From the NCBI RefSeq assembly GCF_000269965.1, contig NC_017219.1, positions 1,302,001-1,366,000 on the forward strand: DNA of 64,000 bases. The letters are read 5' to 3'. Under the pieces are notes generated by a model. That model ran no database searches, had not been told where the DNA came from, and worked only from the letters and a program-made list of their open reading frames with translations. The stretch comes from Bifidobacterium longum subsp. infantis ATCC 15697 = JCM 1222 = DSM 20088 (lineage in GTDB: Bacteria > Actinomycetota > Actinomycetes > Actinomycetales > Bifidobacteriaceae). The position numbers and the translations under genes were made by a program. Shown here piece after piece: positions 8,861-16,563 of this stretch; the stretch's first letter is position 1, and every line of letters starts with the position of its first letter.

Positions 8861-8872
8861 ACGACACCTCGC

Positions 8873-9409
8873 TTATTCCTGCATCGACTGCCATTCGTCG
8901 CGCGGATCAGGGAAATCGACTATCTTCGCGCTTCTCCTGCGCGCCTGCGGCTTCTCGTCGGCCACGATGTGCCAACCGTTCAGCCGCAGCCCCTGAGGGG
9001 TGAGCCCGATGGAATCCGCGTAGCGGCACAGGGTCGTACGGTCGGCGGCCTTCGCGTCCGACGACTCGCACAGCACGTACTGACGCACGTACAGGGCCAC
9101 CATGTGCTGCAGGTACTTGTACTGCGGGCGGCTCCACGCATACCCCTGCGGGTAGCGCCACAATTCGTTCCACACGTCACGCTCGCGCTCGTTCCACTGC
9201 GCCGAGGCCGCGTCGTCGGGCTCGCGATGGAAGCCGTCATCGTCCTTGAACGTGAACCAGACGACGTACCGCGGCAGCGGGAACTTCGGGTGAGGTCGCC
9301 TGTAGCCGTTCGCGGGCAGAGCGAACAGGCCGGCGGCGCGCTGCTGGAACGCCTCTGACGAGGGGTCGGGCATCCTGCCCGCCTTCGCGCGGGCACCACC
9401 GCTGGGCAT
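8873..9409 (-). CDS. terminase small subunit
   Basis: 178 residues from the ATG at 9409, preceded by AGAGGTG at 7 nt; an upstream TTG has no advantage. The N-terminus is basic and Pro-rich. A helical region follows (QYKYLQHMVALYVRQYVLCE) with a DNA-binding-like segment (LCRYADSIGLTPQGLRLNGW). It lies directly before the large subunit. Its role is to recognise the packaging site, probably the adjacent non-coding stretch. Confidence 0.75.
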   Translation of the reverse strand: MPSGGARAKAGRMPDPSSEAFQQRAAGLFALPANGYRRPHPKFPLPRYVVWFTFKDDDGFHREPDDAASAQWNERERDVWNELWRYPQGYAWSRPQYKYLQHMVALYVRQYVLCESSDAKAADRTTLCRYADSIGLTPQGLRLNGWHIVADEKPQARRRSAKIVDFPDPRDEWQSMQE

Positions 9410-9777
9410 GGCCAATCACCTCTTCCTTCGACGTGTAGGCAGCGGCGTCACGCCCATATTTCTCACTACGTCCCGCTCGTTCGGCTCCTGTTGGAGCGTA
9501 AACAGACGGTCGCGGGCCGCCCTCATCTGTCCTGTTCCGCGTAGTATCTACGATTCGCCGCCTCCCAAACCTCTTGGCTGCGGTTCGGGGAGGGTCGGTC
9601 CTTGTCTCGGGCCAATCTCTGTCTGAAATGTTTGAAACGCAAAAACTTGCGAGTCCCCTCACCGGCGGTCTACGACCCCCTGCCTCGGGGTGCCTCCCCA
9701 GGGGGTGGAAGTGTTTCGTCGTCGTGTTTTCGCCGGGGTATGAGGTTTGTTTTTGTTGTTGGCGTCGTTGTCGTGCG
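9410..9777. other. 368-bp non-coding stretch, candidate cos/packaging region
   Basis: No convincing gene is seen on either strand; the ORFs here are Arg/Pro-rich shadows. The stretch lies between HNH nuclease and small terminase genes, the place where cos phages of Gram-positive bacteria keep their packaging site. It contains a G+C-rich inverted repeat (CCCCCTG...CAGGGGG, about 9679-9710). No cohesive-end sequence can be identified by eye. Confidence 0.35.
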
Positions 9778-10122
9778 TCAGCGATTCCAGTGTTCGCGCA
9801 TGCGGTTACTGTTGATTGCTCCGGCTTTTCGGTTGCAGCTCATGTGTTCTGGCCCGTTGTAGCCGTTGCGTTTGTCGTTGTGTCCTAAGTCCCATTGCTG
9901 GTCGCGTGTGATTGGCTGCTTGCATCGTGGGCAGATTGGAACGATGCCTTGGTTGATGAGTGCTTGCCATCGTGCGCGTCCGGTTTGGTGTGCTTTGCCG
10001 TAGCCTCGTTGTGCTGCTGTGCCTCGCTCGTGCTCGTGCTGGTGTGAGTGGGTGGGGCAGTATCGTGTGCCGACTGGTATGAGTTGCGGGCAGTTGTGAT
10101 AGCTGCATCTGCGCAGGGACAT
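9778..10122 (-). CDS. phage HNH endonuclease
   Basis: 114 residues from the ATG at 10122, with GAAGGAA 5-6 nt upstream. The N-terminus carries a CSYHNC / YCPTH zinc-binding motif. The HNH core follows: CPRCKQPI, then WDLGHNDKRNG, then NGPEHMSCNRKAG. HNH proteins beside terminase assist specific cleavage at cos during packaging in HK97-like phages. Gene position agrees with that role. Codon use looks more A/T-tolerant than in the structural genes. Confidence 0.8.
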   Translation of the reverse strand: MSLRRCSYHNCPQLIPVGTRYCPTHSHQHEHERGTAAQRGYGKAHQTGRARWQALINQGIVPICPRCKQPITRDQQWDLGHNDKRNGYNGPEHMSCNRKAGAINSNRMREHWNR

Positions 10123-10152
10123 TGGTGTTCCTTCGTGTGAGCGGGGAGTTGT

Positions 10153-10253
10153 TGGTGGCTTGGGCGAGATTCGAATTCGCGAGAGAGTGTCAGTGTTTAC
10201 TCCCTGTCGTGCTATCCCAGCATGACCGGTTAGTCCTCTACCGTACGCAAGCC
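10153..10253 (-). tRNA. phage class II tRNA-like gene (anticodon uncertain, possibly Ser GGA)
   Basis: Minus-strand 5' arm GGCTTGC (10253-10247) pairs 6 of 7 with 3' CCAAGCC, followed by A and encoded CCA (10155-10153). A D-arm CGGT/ACCG with a GG-containing loop, an anticodon-like arm CATGC/GCACG around TGGGATA, a long variable arm (AGGGAGT/ACTCTCT, 7 bp) and a T-arm with TTCGAAT loop can be folded. Defects: no U33, a mismatch in acceptor, anticodon and T stems. It may be a decayed tRNA-Ser or a tRNA-like structure. Confidence 0.5.
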
Positions 10254-10330
10254 GTGGCGGGCCGACTGGCACCGGCGCTTTGGACGCTGCCGGCGGAGTA
10301 CTCTCAGCCCATGAGATATGACTGGATATG

Positions 10331-10362
10331 CGAAGAGCCCAACCGTTTGGTTGGGCTCTTCG
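10331..10362 (-). terminator. perfect 14-bp hairpin after the zinc-ribbon regulator gene
   Basis: CGAAGAGCCCAACC, a 4-nt loop, and the exact complement. It lies 17 bp past the stop of the 10,380-11,156 gene and before the tRNA-like gene. There is no strong T tract, so termination efficiency is uncertain. Confidence 0.6.
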
Positions 10363-10379
10363 ACACTAATCCACTGACA

Positions 10380-11156
10380 TTATGCGGTCACAGTCAGCTC
10401 TTTGTCAAGTTCGCCACTGATGACGAGCCGGTAGACGCTGCTGTATGAAATGCCTTGGGGCGTGACATCAAGCTTGCCTCGGGATTTCCACACGGTGAGC
10501 GTATGCCTTTTGATGGCGATTCCCGTGTCCGCGAACACCTTGGCTATCTCCGCCGCCGAGCCACGCCGACTGTCATCCCAGCAGAGCTTTTCCAAACGTC
10601 TCAGTTTGACGGTCTGCACACGCTGCTCGGTACCGCATATGGGGCATGTGACCCATTGGTCGTTTGCACCTGCGGCGAGCATGGTCCCGCATAGTTCGCA
10701 GGTGCCGATTTCACGGCGTTGTTCGGGCGGGTCCAGAACAAGGTCGATTTTCCGGGCGATGCCGTTGATGGTCGCCATGTAGAATCCTGCGTCCGCGAAC
10801 GTGGCAAGGCGTGCATGGGCTGCGCATGCGATGAGCGTGGCCTCGAGGTCCTCCATGCGTGGATCCCTGTGCCAGTCCAAGGCATCGATGACATCCAAAC
10901 AACGCCACAGTTCGCGCGCCGTCGCATCGAGCATGTCCAGCAGGTCGAGCACGTCAAGCCTGATAGGCGTCGGGGGAGTGGCCGTCTGGATGCGCACGGG
11001 CGAATGCCCGCCCGGATGCAATGTCGCGTCGAGGCTGTCATGCAATGGCGTGACATCATGCGCCAATCGCAGGAGCGTGCCGGCGAAACGCATCTCGCAT
11101 GCTGCGCACAGTGAATACCCCTCTTCGGTTATCGTCTTGCAGTTCTGGCAGTTCAT
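10380..11156 (-). CDS. zinc-ribbon protein with C-terminal helix-turn-helix, probable phage regulator
   Basis: 258 residues; AAGGGG lies before the ATG. An N-terminal CQNC...CAAC pair and a second zinc ribbon (CELCG, about 153; CPICG, about 171) frame a helical centre. The C-terminus has a helix-turn-helix-like segment (SAAEIAKVFADTGIAIKRHT followed by VWKSRGKL). Position between replication and packaging blocks suggests a late-gene transcription regulator. That role is inference; no named family is recognised. Confidence 0.65.
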   Translation of the reverse strand: MNCQNCKTITEEGYSLCAACEMRFAGTLLRLAHDVTPLHDSLDATLHPGGHSPVRIQTATPPTPIRLDVLDLLDMLDATARELWRCLDVIDALDWHRDPRMEDLEATLIACAAHARLATFADAGFYMATINGIARKIDLVLDPPEQRREIGTCELCGTMLAAGANDQWVTCPICGTEQRVQTVKLRRLEKLCWDDSRRGSAAEIAKVFADTGIAIKRHTLTVWKSRGKLDVTPQGISYSSVYRLVISGELDKELTVTA

Positions 11157-11180
11157 GCTAAGCCCCTTCCGGCTGGTCGG

Positions 11181-11693
11181 CTAGAATAATGCTTGCTTCT
11201 CATCGCCCTGGCCGACCACGGTTGGGGCTTTCTCATATTTGAGCCGCGAATACGGCATGTCCCAGATGCGTTTGAATTCATCGAGCTCCCTTTTCGTGAG
11301 GTTGCGTCCGCCCCACGGCTTGCCCGGCGGACGGTCTCTTTTCGGCGGCTTGAACGGCTTGACGCTCACTCTTGCCAAGCGGCACATGTGACCAGCGAGG
11401 TATTGGCCGTCAGGCCTGATGCCCGCACTCCCGCTCACGCTGCGCAGCAACGGATAGCCGACTGATGGCAGCCAGACAACCCGCGTCAACGGCCGGCCGA
11501 GGATTATCGCCACCGTCAGGTCATCACCCTCCACAAGTCCGCAGTCCCACGACTCCCACACGCTCTCCCTGTCCTGAATCACATACAGGCCACACCCCTC
11601 GCAGACCGTGACCACGAGCGGGCTGGATTTCGGGATGAACGCGCGAAGCCATGCTGGTTTGCGTTCACGGGCCCTCCGCTTGCCGTCGCTCAT
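11181..11693 (-). CDS. phage protein of unknown function
   Basis: 170 residues from the ATG at 11693, which overlaps the previous stop (ATGA); GGAGG lies upstream. The start is MSDGKRRARERKPAWLRAFI. A CEGCGLYVIQD pair of cysteines is near residue 30, and the C-terminal half is basic and Pro-rich (FKPPKRDRPPGKPWGGRNLT). No family is recognised. It belongs to a run of small, tightly overlapping early genes. Confidence 0.6.
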   Translation of the reverse strand: MSDGKRRARERKPAWLRAFIPKSSPLVVTVCEGCGLYVIQDRESVWESWDCGLVEGDDLTVAIILGRPLTRVVWLPSVGYPLLRSVSGSAGIRPDGQYLAGHMCRLARVSVKPFKPPKRDRPPGKPWGGRNLTKRELDEFKRIWDMPYSRLKYEKAPTVVGQGDEKQALF

Positions 11694-11956
11694 CGCATGA
11701 CGCCTCCTGATTGCTGGTCGATAAGCTCGAAGCTCATGGCTTCGATGTGCTCGCCGGTGCAAGCTTCGACGCATAGACGTTTGACGTCACCGGTGGTTTC
11801 GACTTTCTGGATGATGGTCTGTTCCGGCGTCGGGTTCATGGTAGCAGCGGCGGTGAGGCTGATGACGGCCAGCACCATCCCGCCGATGATGACGCTGACG
11901 ATGACGAAAGCGAGCCTGATGGTGGACTCCACGCTCCATTTCTCATGCCTGCGCAT
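11690..11956 (-). CDS. small single-span membrane protein
   Basis: 88 residues; GGAGG lies 9 nt before the ATG. One hydrophobic helix at about residues 13-37 (IRLAFVIVSVIIGGMVLAVI) follows a short basic N-terminus, with a 50-residue hydrophilic tail. No family is recognised. It overlaps both neighbours. Confidence 0.6.
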   Translation of the reverse strand: MRRHEKWSVESTIRLAFVIVSVIIGGMVLAVISLTAAATMNPTPEQTIIQKVETTGDVKRLCVEACTGEHIEAMSFELIDQQSGGVMR

Positions 11957-12128
11957 TTTTGAGATCCTCCTTGTTGAGTTGTGTTTCGATTTCGATGCAC
12001 AGGTCGATTGCCTGCTGCCATCCGGTTTGGTAGCCGATGACGAACGCCTCGGCCGGACTGTCGTTGCCCAGACCCGATGAGGCCAGCGCGTTGAGCGCCT
12101 GTTGGGTGAGGTCAATCGGTTCGCCCAT
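11943..12128 (-). CDS. 61-residue phage protein
   Basis: Start MGEPIDLTQQALNALASSGL with AGGAAGG 6 nt upstream. It is a small acidic helical protein of unknown function, overlapping the membrane protein gene by 14 bp. Confidence 0.55.
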   Translation of the reverse strand: MGEPIDLTQQALNALASSGLGNDSPAEAFVIGYQTGWQQAIDLCIEIETQLNKEDLKNAQA

Positions 12129-12303
12129 GAGTCGCCTTCCTGTGCTTGCGTTCCTGCCTCCACACATCGTGCAGGCAGAAGAACATTTCGATCGTGCTGA
12201 TTGATTCCCAGAATCCGCTTCGCGGGTCGCAGCACCACCATTGCCCGCAGATCGGGCAACGGTAGTAGCATCCTGGCCCGTGCGGGTCACATCGTTGGCT
12301 CAT
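12112..12303 (-). CDS. small Cys-rich (zinc-binding-like) phage protein
   Basis: 63 residues; GGAGGAAGC abuts the ATG at 12303. It has CDPHGPGCYYRCPICGQWWCC, with enough Cys/His for one zinc site, and a C-terminal helix with FFCLHDVWRQERKH. Function unknown. Confidence 0.55.
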   Translation of the reverse strand: MSQRCDPHGPGCYYRCPICGQWWCCDPRSGFWESISTIEMFFCLHDVWRQERKHRKATHGRTD

Positions 12304-12494
12304 GCTTCCTCCGCGTCGCTCATGAGATGCAGGGCCCATCTGCCCAAGGCGTCCAATACTGGTTTCCGCACGGATTCGTCATGCAGCATGCGGGGATGGC
12401 ATCTGTACAGGGCTGACTGCCCTTCGGCTTCGACGCTGCCGAGGGTGGCTGTGGTGCCGTCTTCCTGGTCAAGCATGATTCTGATTTTCTTCAT
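12300..12494 (-). CDS. 64-residue phage protein
   Basis: MKKIRIMLDQEDGTTATLGS start; 4-bp overlaps with both neighbours show coupling. A beta-hairpin-like N-terminus precedes a helix. No family recognised. Confidence 0.55.
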   Translation of the reverse strand: MKKIRIMLDQEDGTTATLGSVEAEGQSALYRCHPRMLHDESVRKPVLDALGRWALHLMSDAEEA

Positions 12495-12865
12495 GATTCC
12501 TCGCTTTCCGTGTAGCAGTTCGTGTCAAGCCAGTCTGCGATGAGGCGGAAGTCCTTGGCCCATTGGATGCGGGTCTTCCGTTCCAGCTCGTCCTTGGGTG
12601 CCGGTTTCGGCTCTTCGAAGTTGAGCAGTCCGTATTCGGGTTTTTTCAGGTAGTGGCAACGAGCGTGCTTGCCGTTGGCGGCCGAGGCGACCCGCTTGTA
12701 GTTGATGAGCTGGAGGATATGCAGCATCTCCAATGCTTTGGTCGGATCGAAGTTCGGCGTCTCGGGGTCTGCGTCGAACCGCTTCCTCAATTCGGGCACG
12801 GTGCCTTCTCCGTTGCACAGCTCCCATGCGGTCGCTTCGATCTGCTTTCTGAATGTGAGTGCCAT
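12491..12865 (-). CDS. 124-residue phage protein
   Basis: Begins MALTFRKQIEATAWELCNGE. The middle (ALEMLHILQLINYKRVASAA) looks like a winged-helix recognition region, which suggests a small DNA-binding protein. This is weak. It is the first gene after a large inverted repeat that separates it from the primase gene, so it may head its own transcript. Confidence 0.5.
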   Translation of the reverse strand: MALTFRKQIEATAWELCNGEGTVPELRKRFDADPETPNFDPTKALEMLHILQLINYKRVASAANGKHARCHYLKKPEYGLLNFEEPKPAPKDELERKTRIQWAKDFRLIADWLDTNCYTESEES

Positions 12866-12943
12866 TTTGGTCTCCTTGGGTTTTGAGGGAATATCTAGTG
12901 TTGTTGAGGGGTGTTTTTGGGCTTTTCCGAGGGGCGAGCCTTA

Positions 12944-12999
12944 GCTTTTCCCACACCCGACCACACACGTAGTGTGGTCGGGGAGTGTGGGGAAGAGCT
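12944..12999. terminator. large bulged hairpin after the primase-helicase gene
   Basis: The core CCCGACCACAC / GTGTGGTCGGG (12956-12982) is a perfect 11-bp stem with a 5-nt loop. It is extended by a second stem (TTCCCACA with TGTGGGGAA) across a small bulge. It sits between the primase gene end and the next leftward gene. It could be a terminator or an operator. Confidence 0.5.
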
Positions 13000-13059
13000 A
13001 GTCTCGGTGGCTCAGTTTTTTTGGGAAGAGCTGGGAAACGTTCGGGAAAAACGGAAAAT

Positions 13060-15342
13060 CTAGATGTCGAGGTGGTTCCCATCGTCCAATTCGCTCACCT
13101 CCTCCCTGCTCATACGGTCCACGAAAGAATCCGACTTTGGGTCGTCTATCTGCCGGTAGGGGCGTGCCGACCGGTAGCATGCGCGGTTGTGTCTGCTGGC
13201 GCGGTTCGTCACATACCCCTCCTCCAGCAGCAGTCTGATGGCTTTCGACATAATCGCGGTCTTGGCGCCGGAGCCATCCGATTTCAAGGCGTCGAACAGT
13301 TCCGATTGGCTTGGTTCCTCTATGGCGTTCTCGACGAGCTGACTGATTTTCTCCATGAGTCCGGTGGGTCGGAAGTCGTCGCGTTTCGTCTGACGGTCCT
13401 CGCTGGGCATCATGTTGGGTCGTGCGATGGTGACGTGCATGAGTTTCGGGTTCGTGCTGTTGATTTCGATGCGTGCTGCTTCGCGCAGGTGCGAGCCGTT
13501 CGAATCCCAACTGACGGCGCAGTGCTCCTCGATTTCACTGATGCGGTCCTTGCCGCTTTTGATGACGATGGTGCCGCGTACGCCTTTGCCGACTGGCTTG
13601 GTCATGTTCGCCGAGTAGCTGATGCCGTCGATCAATGCGAGTTTCTGCATGCTGCCTCCGGCGTACCGGCCGCGGTTGTCCTTTGACTTGACGACGTGGT
13701 CTATCAATACGACGGCGGGTCCGCAGGCCAATATGAGTCGGGGCATGGTGTTGTACCAGGCGGCGATGTCGTCACCGGAATTCGAGTCGAGTCCTGCATA
13801 GGCGAGGCAGCTGGTGACGCCGTCGATGACGGTGAGCGTGGCGGTGTCGGCGTAGCCGAGGGTCTCGCGCCAGCCGTCGAGGCTGGTGGGGCTGCTAGGC
13901 TTGGCGCTGGGGCGCACGTAGTGGAAGTGAGCCACTATCTGCTCGCCGGTCACGCCGAGCAGCAGGAGGCGTTTGACCACGTTTCTGGCGCTGTCCTCAT
14001 AATCGATGTAGATGACATCATGGCTACTCTTGAGTTCCTGTGCGGCGGCTATCTGGGCGATCATGCTTTTGCCGCAGCCGGGTTCGCCGTGCAGGTCGTT
14101 GACCGCGCCACGGTAGAAGAGTCCTTGGCCGTCCTCGCGTTGGAACACGGTTGGCGTTGGCGGCAGTTCGACGCCGGACGCCAACTGGGTGAGGTCCTCG
14201 AACCGCCAACTGGAGGAGGTTTTATTTGCCTCGTAACTTTCCGTTGAACCGTTTTGAACCTGAGATGCGGTGGTTGAACCGGTTTGAACCGGCGTCGTTC
14301 CAACGTTTTGAACCTGCTGTGGGTGACTTTCCCCCATTTGATTCGCAATCGTGTTTTGGGTGAGTTCGTTGAACTCGCCGGGCAGCATGCGTTCGATTTT
14401 CGACTGTTCGCACGGGTCCGCGTGCGACTGTATGCCGTTGACCTTCTCCATCGCGCCGGAGAGTATCGCCGCCCATTCGCGTGCCGCCTCACGCTCCTTG
14501 CCCGGACGGTCGGGTGCTATCTCGGCGATGAACCGTGGTTTGAGCTGGTTGATGGCGTCGAGCGCGCCGCGATGGCCTTCCTGCGCGAAGTTCACCAATG
14601 CCCATACGGCCTGCAACGTGGTGTCGTGGCGACTGCCTTTGCTGGCCGGGTTTGACAGCGTTTTGTTCAAAAATGTGTTGATGGCTTTGCACATACGGGT
14701 GTCGTATGTGCCGGTTTCGTGTGAAATCAGGGTATTGAAGGCTGGTTTCGGCGTCGTATGCTCCGGTTTGCGCAGGTAGTCCACCCACTTCCACGGCAGG
14801 GTAGCCAGATCGCTGATATGGGGGATCTGGCTGGTGGTCGAGCCGCTGGGAGTGTACCAGCAGTACATCTCGCCGGAAGGGTGAATCGACGGCCAGACCA
14901 CGCTGTACCTGTGGCCGGGCTGCAGGATGTCGACGCCCTCGATTGCACCGCCCTTCCACGCGAGCCCTTCGGGCACCTTGTAGAACAGGTGGCGTGCCGG
15001 CGAGTCGATGCCGTGCGCCGTGCTGCTCCACGTGGCCGGCAATGCGCCCAGTTCCTGCGAGAGCTCGCTGATGCCTTTCGCCCCGTCCGCCTTGACCCGA
15101 TGGCCCTGCTCCGCGTCGATGTCCAACACGAGCACGCCTTCTGGTATGACGATGCCCGTGTTCGCGTTCGGGGTCGCCTGAGACCAGACCTGTACTTGTT
15201 CGTCGGTGACGGGTTTGCGGCTGCGTCCCGTGAAACCGCTGGGCGGCGGGGTCTTGTGGCCTTCCGGCAGGGGGATGACCTGCATCCATCCAGCCGCACG
15301 GTACAGGGGTGCGGCTGCCGCGTATCCGTAGATGTCGGTCAT
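13060..15342 (-). CDS. phage primase-polymerase/helicase (replication protein)
   Basis: 760 residues from the ATG at 15342; AAAGGAG lies 8 nt upstream. The N-terminal ~220 residues carry a bifunctional primase/polymerase (AEP-type) region: AAGWMQVIPLPEGHKTPP, then VLVLDIDAEQGHR. A RecA-like ATPase follows with Walker A GEPGCGKS, Walker B-like VIYIDYEDSARN and later VVLIDHVVKSKDNRGRYAGG. A C-terminal winged-helix region (LFDALKSDGSGAKTAIMSKA) resembles regulatory or DNA-binding domains. It is expected to prime and unwind phage DNA. Confidence 0.85.
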   Translation of the reverse strand: MTDIYGYAAAAPLYRAAGWMQVIPLPEGHKTPPPSGFTGRSRKPVTDEQVQVWSQATPNANTGIVIPEGVLVLDIDAEQGHRVKADGAKGISELSQELGALPATWSSTAHGIDSPARHLFYKVPEGLAWKGGAIEGVDILQPGHRYSVVWPSIHPSGEMYCWYTPSGSTTSQIPHISDLATLPWKWVDYLRKPEHTTPKPAFNTLISHETGTYDTRMCKAINTFLNKTLSNPASKGSRHDTTLQAVWALVNFAQEGHRGALDAINQLKPRFIAEIAPDRPGKEREAAREWAAILSGAMEKVNGIQSHADPCEQSKIERMLPGEFNELTQNTIANQMGESHPQQVQNVGTTPVQTGSTTASQVQNGSTESYEANKTSSSWRFEDLTQLASGVELPPTPTVFQREDGQGLFYRGAVNDLHGEPGCGKSMIAQIAAAQELKSSHDVIYIDYEDSARNVVKRLLLLGVTGEQIVAHFHYVRPSAKPSSPTSLDGWRETLGYADTATLTVIDGVTSCLAYAGLDSNSGDDIAAWYNTMPRLILACGPAVVLIDHVVKSKDNRGRYAGGSMQKLALIDGISYSANMTKPVGKGVRGTIVIKSGKDRISEIEEHCAVSWDSNGSHLREAARIEINSTNPKLMHVTIARPNMMPSEDRQTKRDDFRPTGLMEKISQLVENAIEEPSQSELFDALKSDGSGAKTAIMSKAIRLLLEEGYVTNRASRHNRACYRSARPYRQIDDPKSDSFVDRMSREEVSELDDGNHLDI

Positions 15343-15443
15343 CCTTGAAACTCCTTTGACGTGATGTGAATATGTGTGGTGCCGTGCACGCCTTTGCATG
15401 CGTGCCGGCCGCTTGGATACGGCTACGGCGGTCGGGACTGGAC

Positions 15444-15620
15444 TCAGTCCTTGTCGGAATCCTTGCTCTTGTGCCAGCCCAGGAGCACGAGTCTCACGCT
15501 CATGAGCTGGAGGCTTTCCGAGTCGACGTCACGGAAACCGACCTGATCGGAGGCAAGGGAATCCATGTCCTTCACCAGTTCGATCCACTGGTTCTGCAGG
15601 TGTTTCAGCAGCTCGTCCAC
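15444..15620 (-). CDS. 58-residue phage protein, GTG start
   Basis: The GTG at 15620 overlaps the TAG stop of the preceding gene by one base, with AGGTGAG 6 nt upstream. The start is VDELLKHLQNQWIELVKDMD. It is a short helical acidic protein with probable coupled translation. Function unknown. Confidence 0.55.
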   Translation of the reverse strand: MDELLKHLQNQWIELVKDMDSLASDQVGFRDVDSESLQLMSVRLVLLGWHKSKDSDKD

Positions 15621-16549
15621 TAGAACTCACCTGTTTCCGGCATCTGTTCGGAACCCCCGTGGTATTGGGGTTGCGCCTGGTCGGTGACGGCCGTCACCGC
15701 TTCGACCGGCACGCCCAACAAGGCGGCGATCTCCTGCGGCGGCTTGCCCAACGCCTTCAACTGGTTGACCTTCATCGGATCCACCTGCTGCTGGCCGAGC
15801 TGCACAGGCTGAACAGATTGCTGCTGGCCCTGCTGTGCGGGCGGGTTCCACGGGTCGGTTGGGGCCGGCTGATACCCCTGATTCGGGGCCTGTGCCGCCT
15901 GCTGTGCGGCGTACTGCTGCTGCGGGTAACTTTGCTGGGGCTGCTGCTGGAAGGGCTGCTGTGCGGGCTGCTGGGGCTGGCCCATGGCGAGATCGGCCGG
16001 CGACTGGTGTTCGATCACGTATTCGAACAGTTTCGGCGGCTGTGGCAGATTGCCCTTCGGCCCGTAGCCGGTGAACGTGGCCGTGAACCGGTCGCCCGGT
16101 TTGACCTCACCGGCCTTCTTCAAACCGGCGTTGTGCAATGCCTGCAGCCATGCGCGGCGCTGCACGCCCCACCCCTTGATATAGACGGTGCGGCGTCCGT
16201 CATCATCCTCCACGTTCGGGTCGATGATGCCGGTGTCGATGGTGACCAATACCTGCAGGCGAGGCGAGCCGTCGTTCCAGAACGCCGGCTGCTTGGTCTG
16301 GAAGTCACGCACCTGGTTCGCGGTCACGTTCTCGATGATGCCGGTCACCCTCGTGCCCGGCATGCTGTCCTTCGTGAACGCGGACTTGCCGGACTGCGAG
16401 TCGATCTGGTTGAGCATCTGCTCCGCGCTCATCTTCGGAGCCATCGGAGCCGGCTGATAGCCGCCATACTGCTGCTGGCTGTAAGCCTGCTGTTGCGGAT
16501 ATCCCTGCTGGGGATAGCCGTACTGTTGCTGTGGTTGTTGACCGAACAT
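15620..16549 (-). CDS. Q/P-rich OB-fold-like, probable ssDNA-binding protein
   Basis: 309 residues from the ATG at 16549, with AAAGGAAA 4 nt upstream. An N-terminal 40-residue Gln/Tyr/Pro-rich tract precedes a folded domain (about 45-190) with GTRVTGIIENVTANQVRDF and RTVYIKGWGVQRRAWLQAL, consistent with an OB-like domain. A long Gln/Pro-rich linker follows, and the acidic end resembles the interaction tail of SSB proteins. It lies between nuclease and primase genes. Assignment is by pattern, not a strict SSB signature. Confidence 0.6.
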   Translation of the reverse strand: MFGQQPQQQYGYPQQGYPQQQAYSQQQYGGYQPAPMAPKMSAEQMLNQIDSQSGKSAFTKDSMPGTRVTGIIENVTANQVRDFQTKQPAFWNDGSPRLQVLVTIDTGIIDPNVEDDDGRRTVYIKGWGVQRRAWLQALHNAGLKKAGEVKPGDRFTATFTGYGPKGNLPQPPKLFEYVIEHQSPADLAMGQPQQPAQQPFQQQPQQSYPQQQYAAQQAAQAPNQGYQPAPTDPWNPPAQQGQQQSVQPVQLGQQQVDPMKVNQLKALGKPPQEIAALLGVPVEAVTAVTDQAQPQYHGGSEQMPETGEF

Positions 16550-16563
16550 TGTGTTTCCTTTCG

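Noticed and set aside
7313..9358. 681-codon open frame on the + strand opposite the terminase genes
   Set aside because: His/Arg/Ala-rich antisense shadow of the terminase genes, produced by high-G+C codon bias; the minus strand has clear terminase motifs and ribosome sites.
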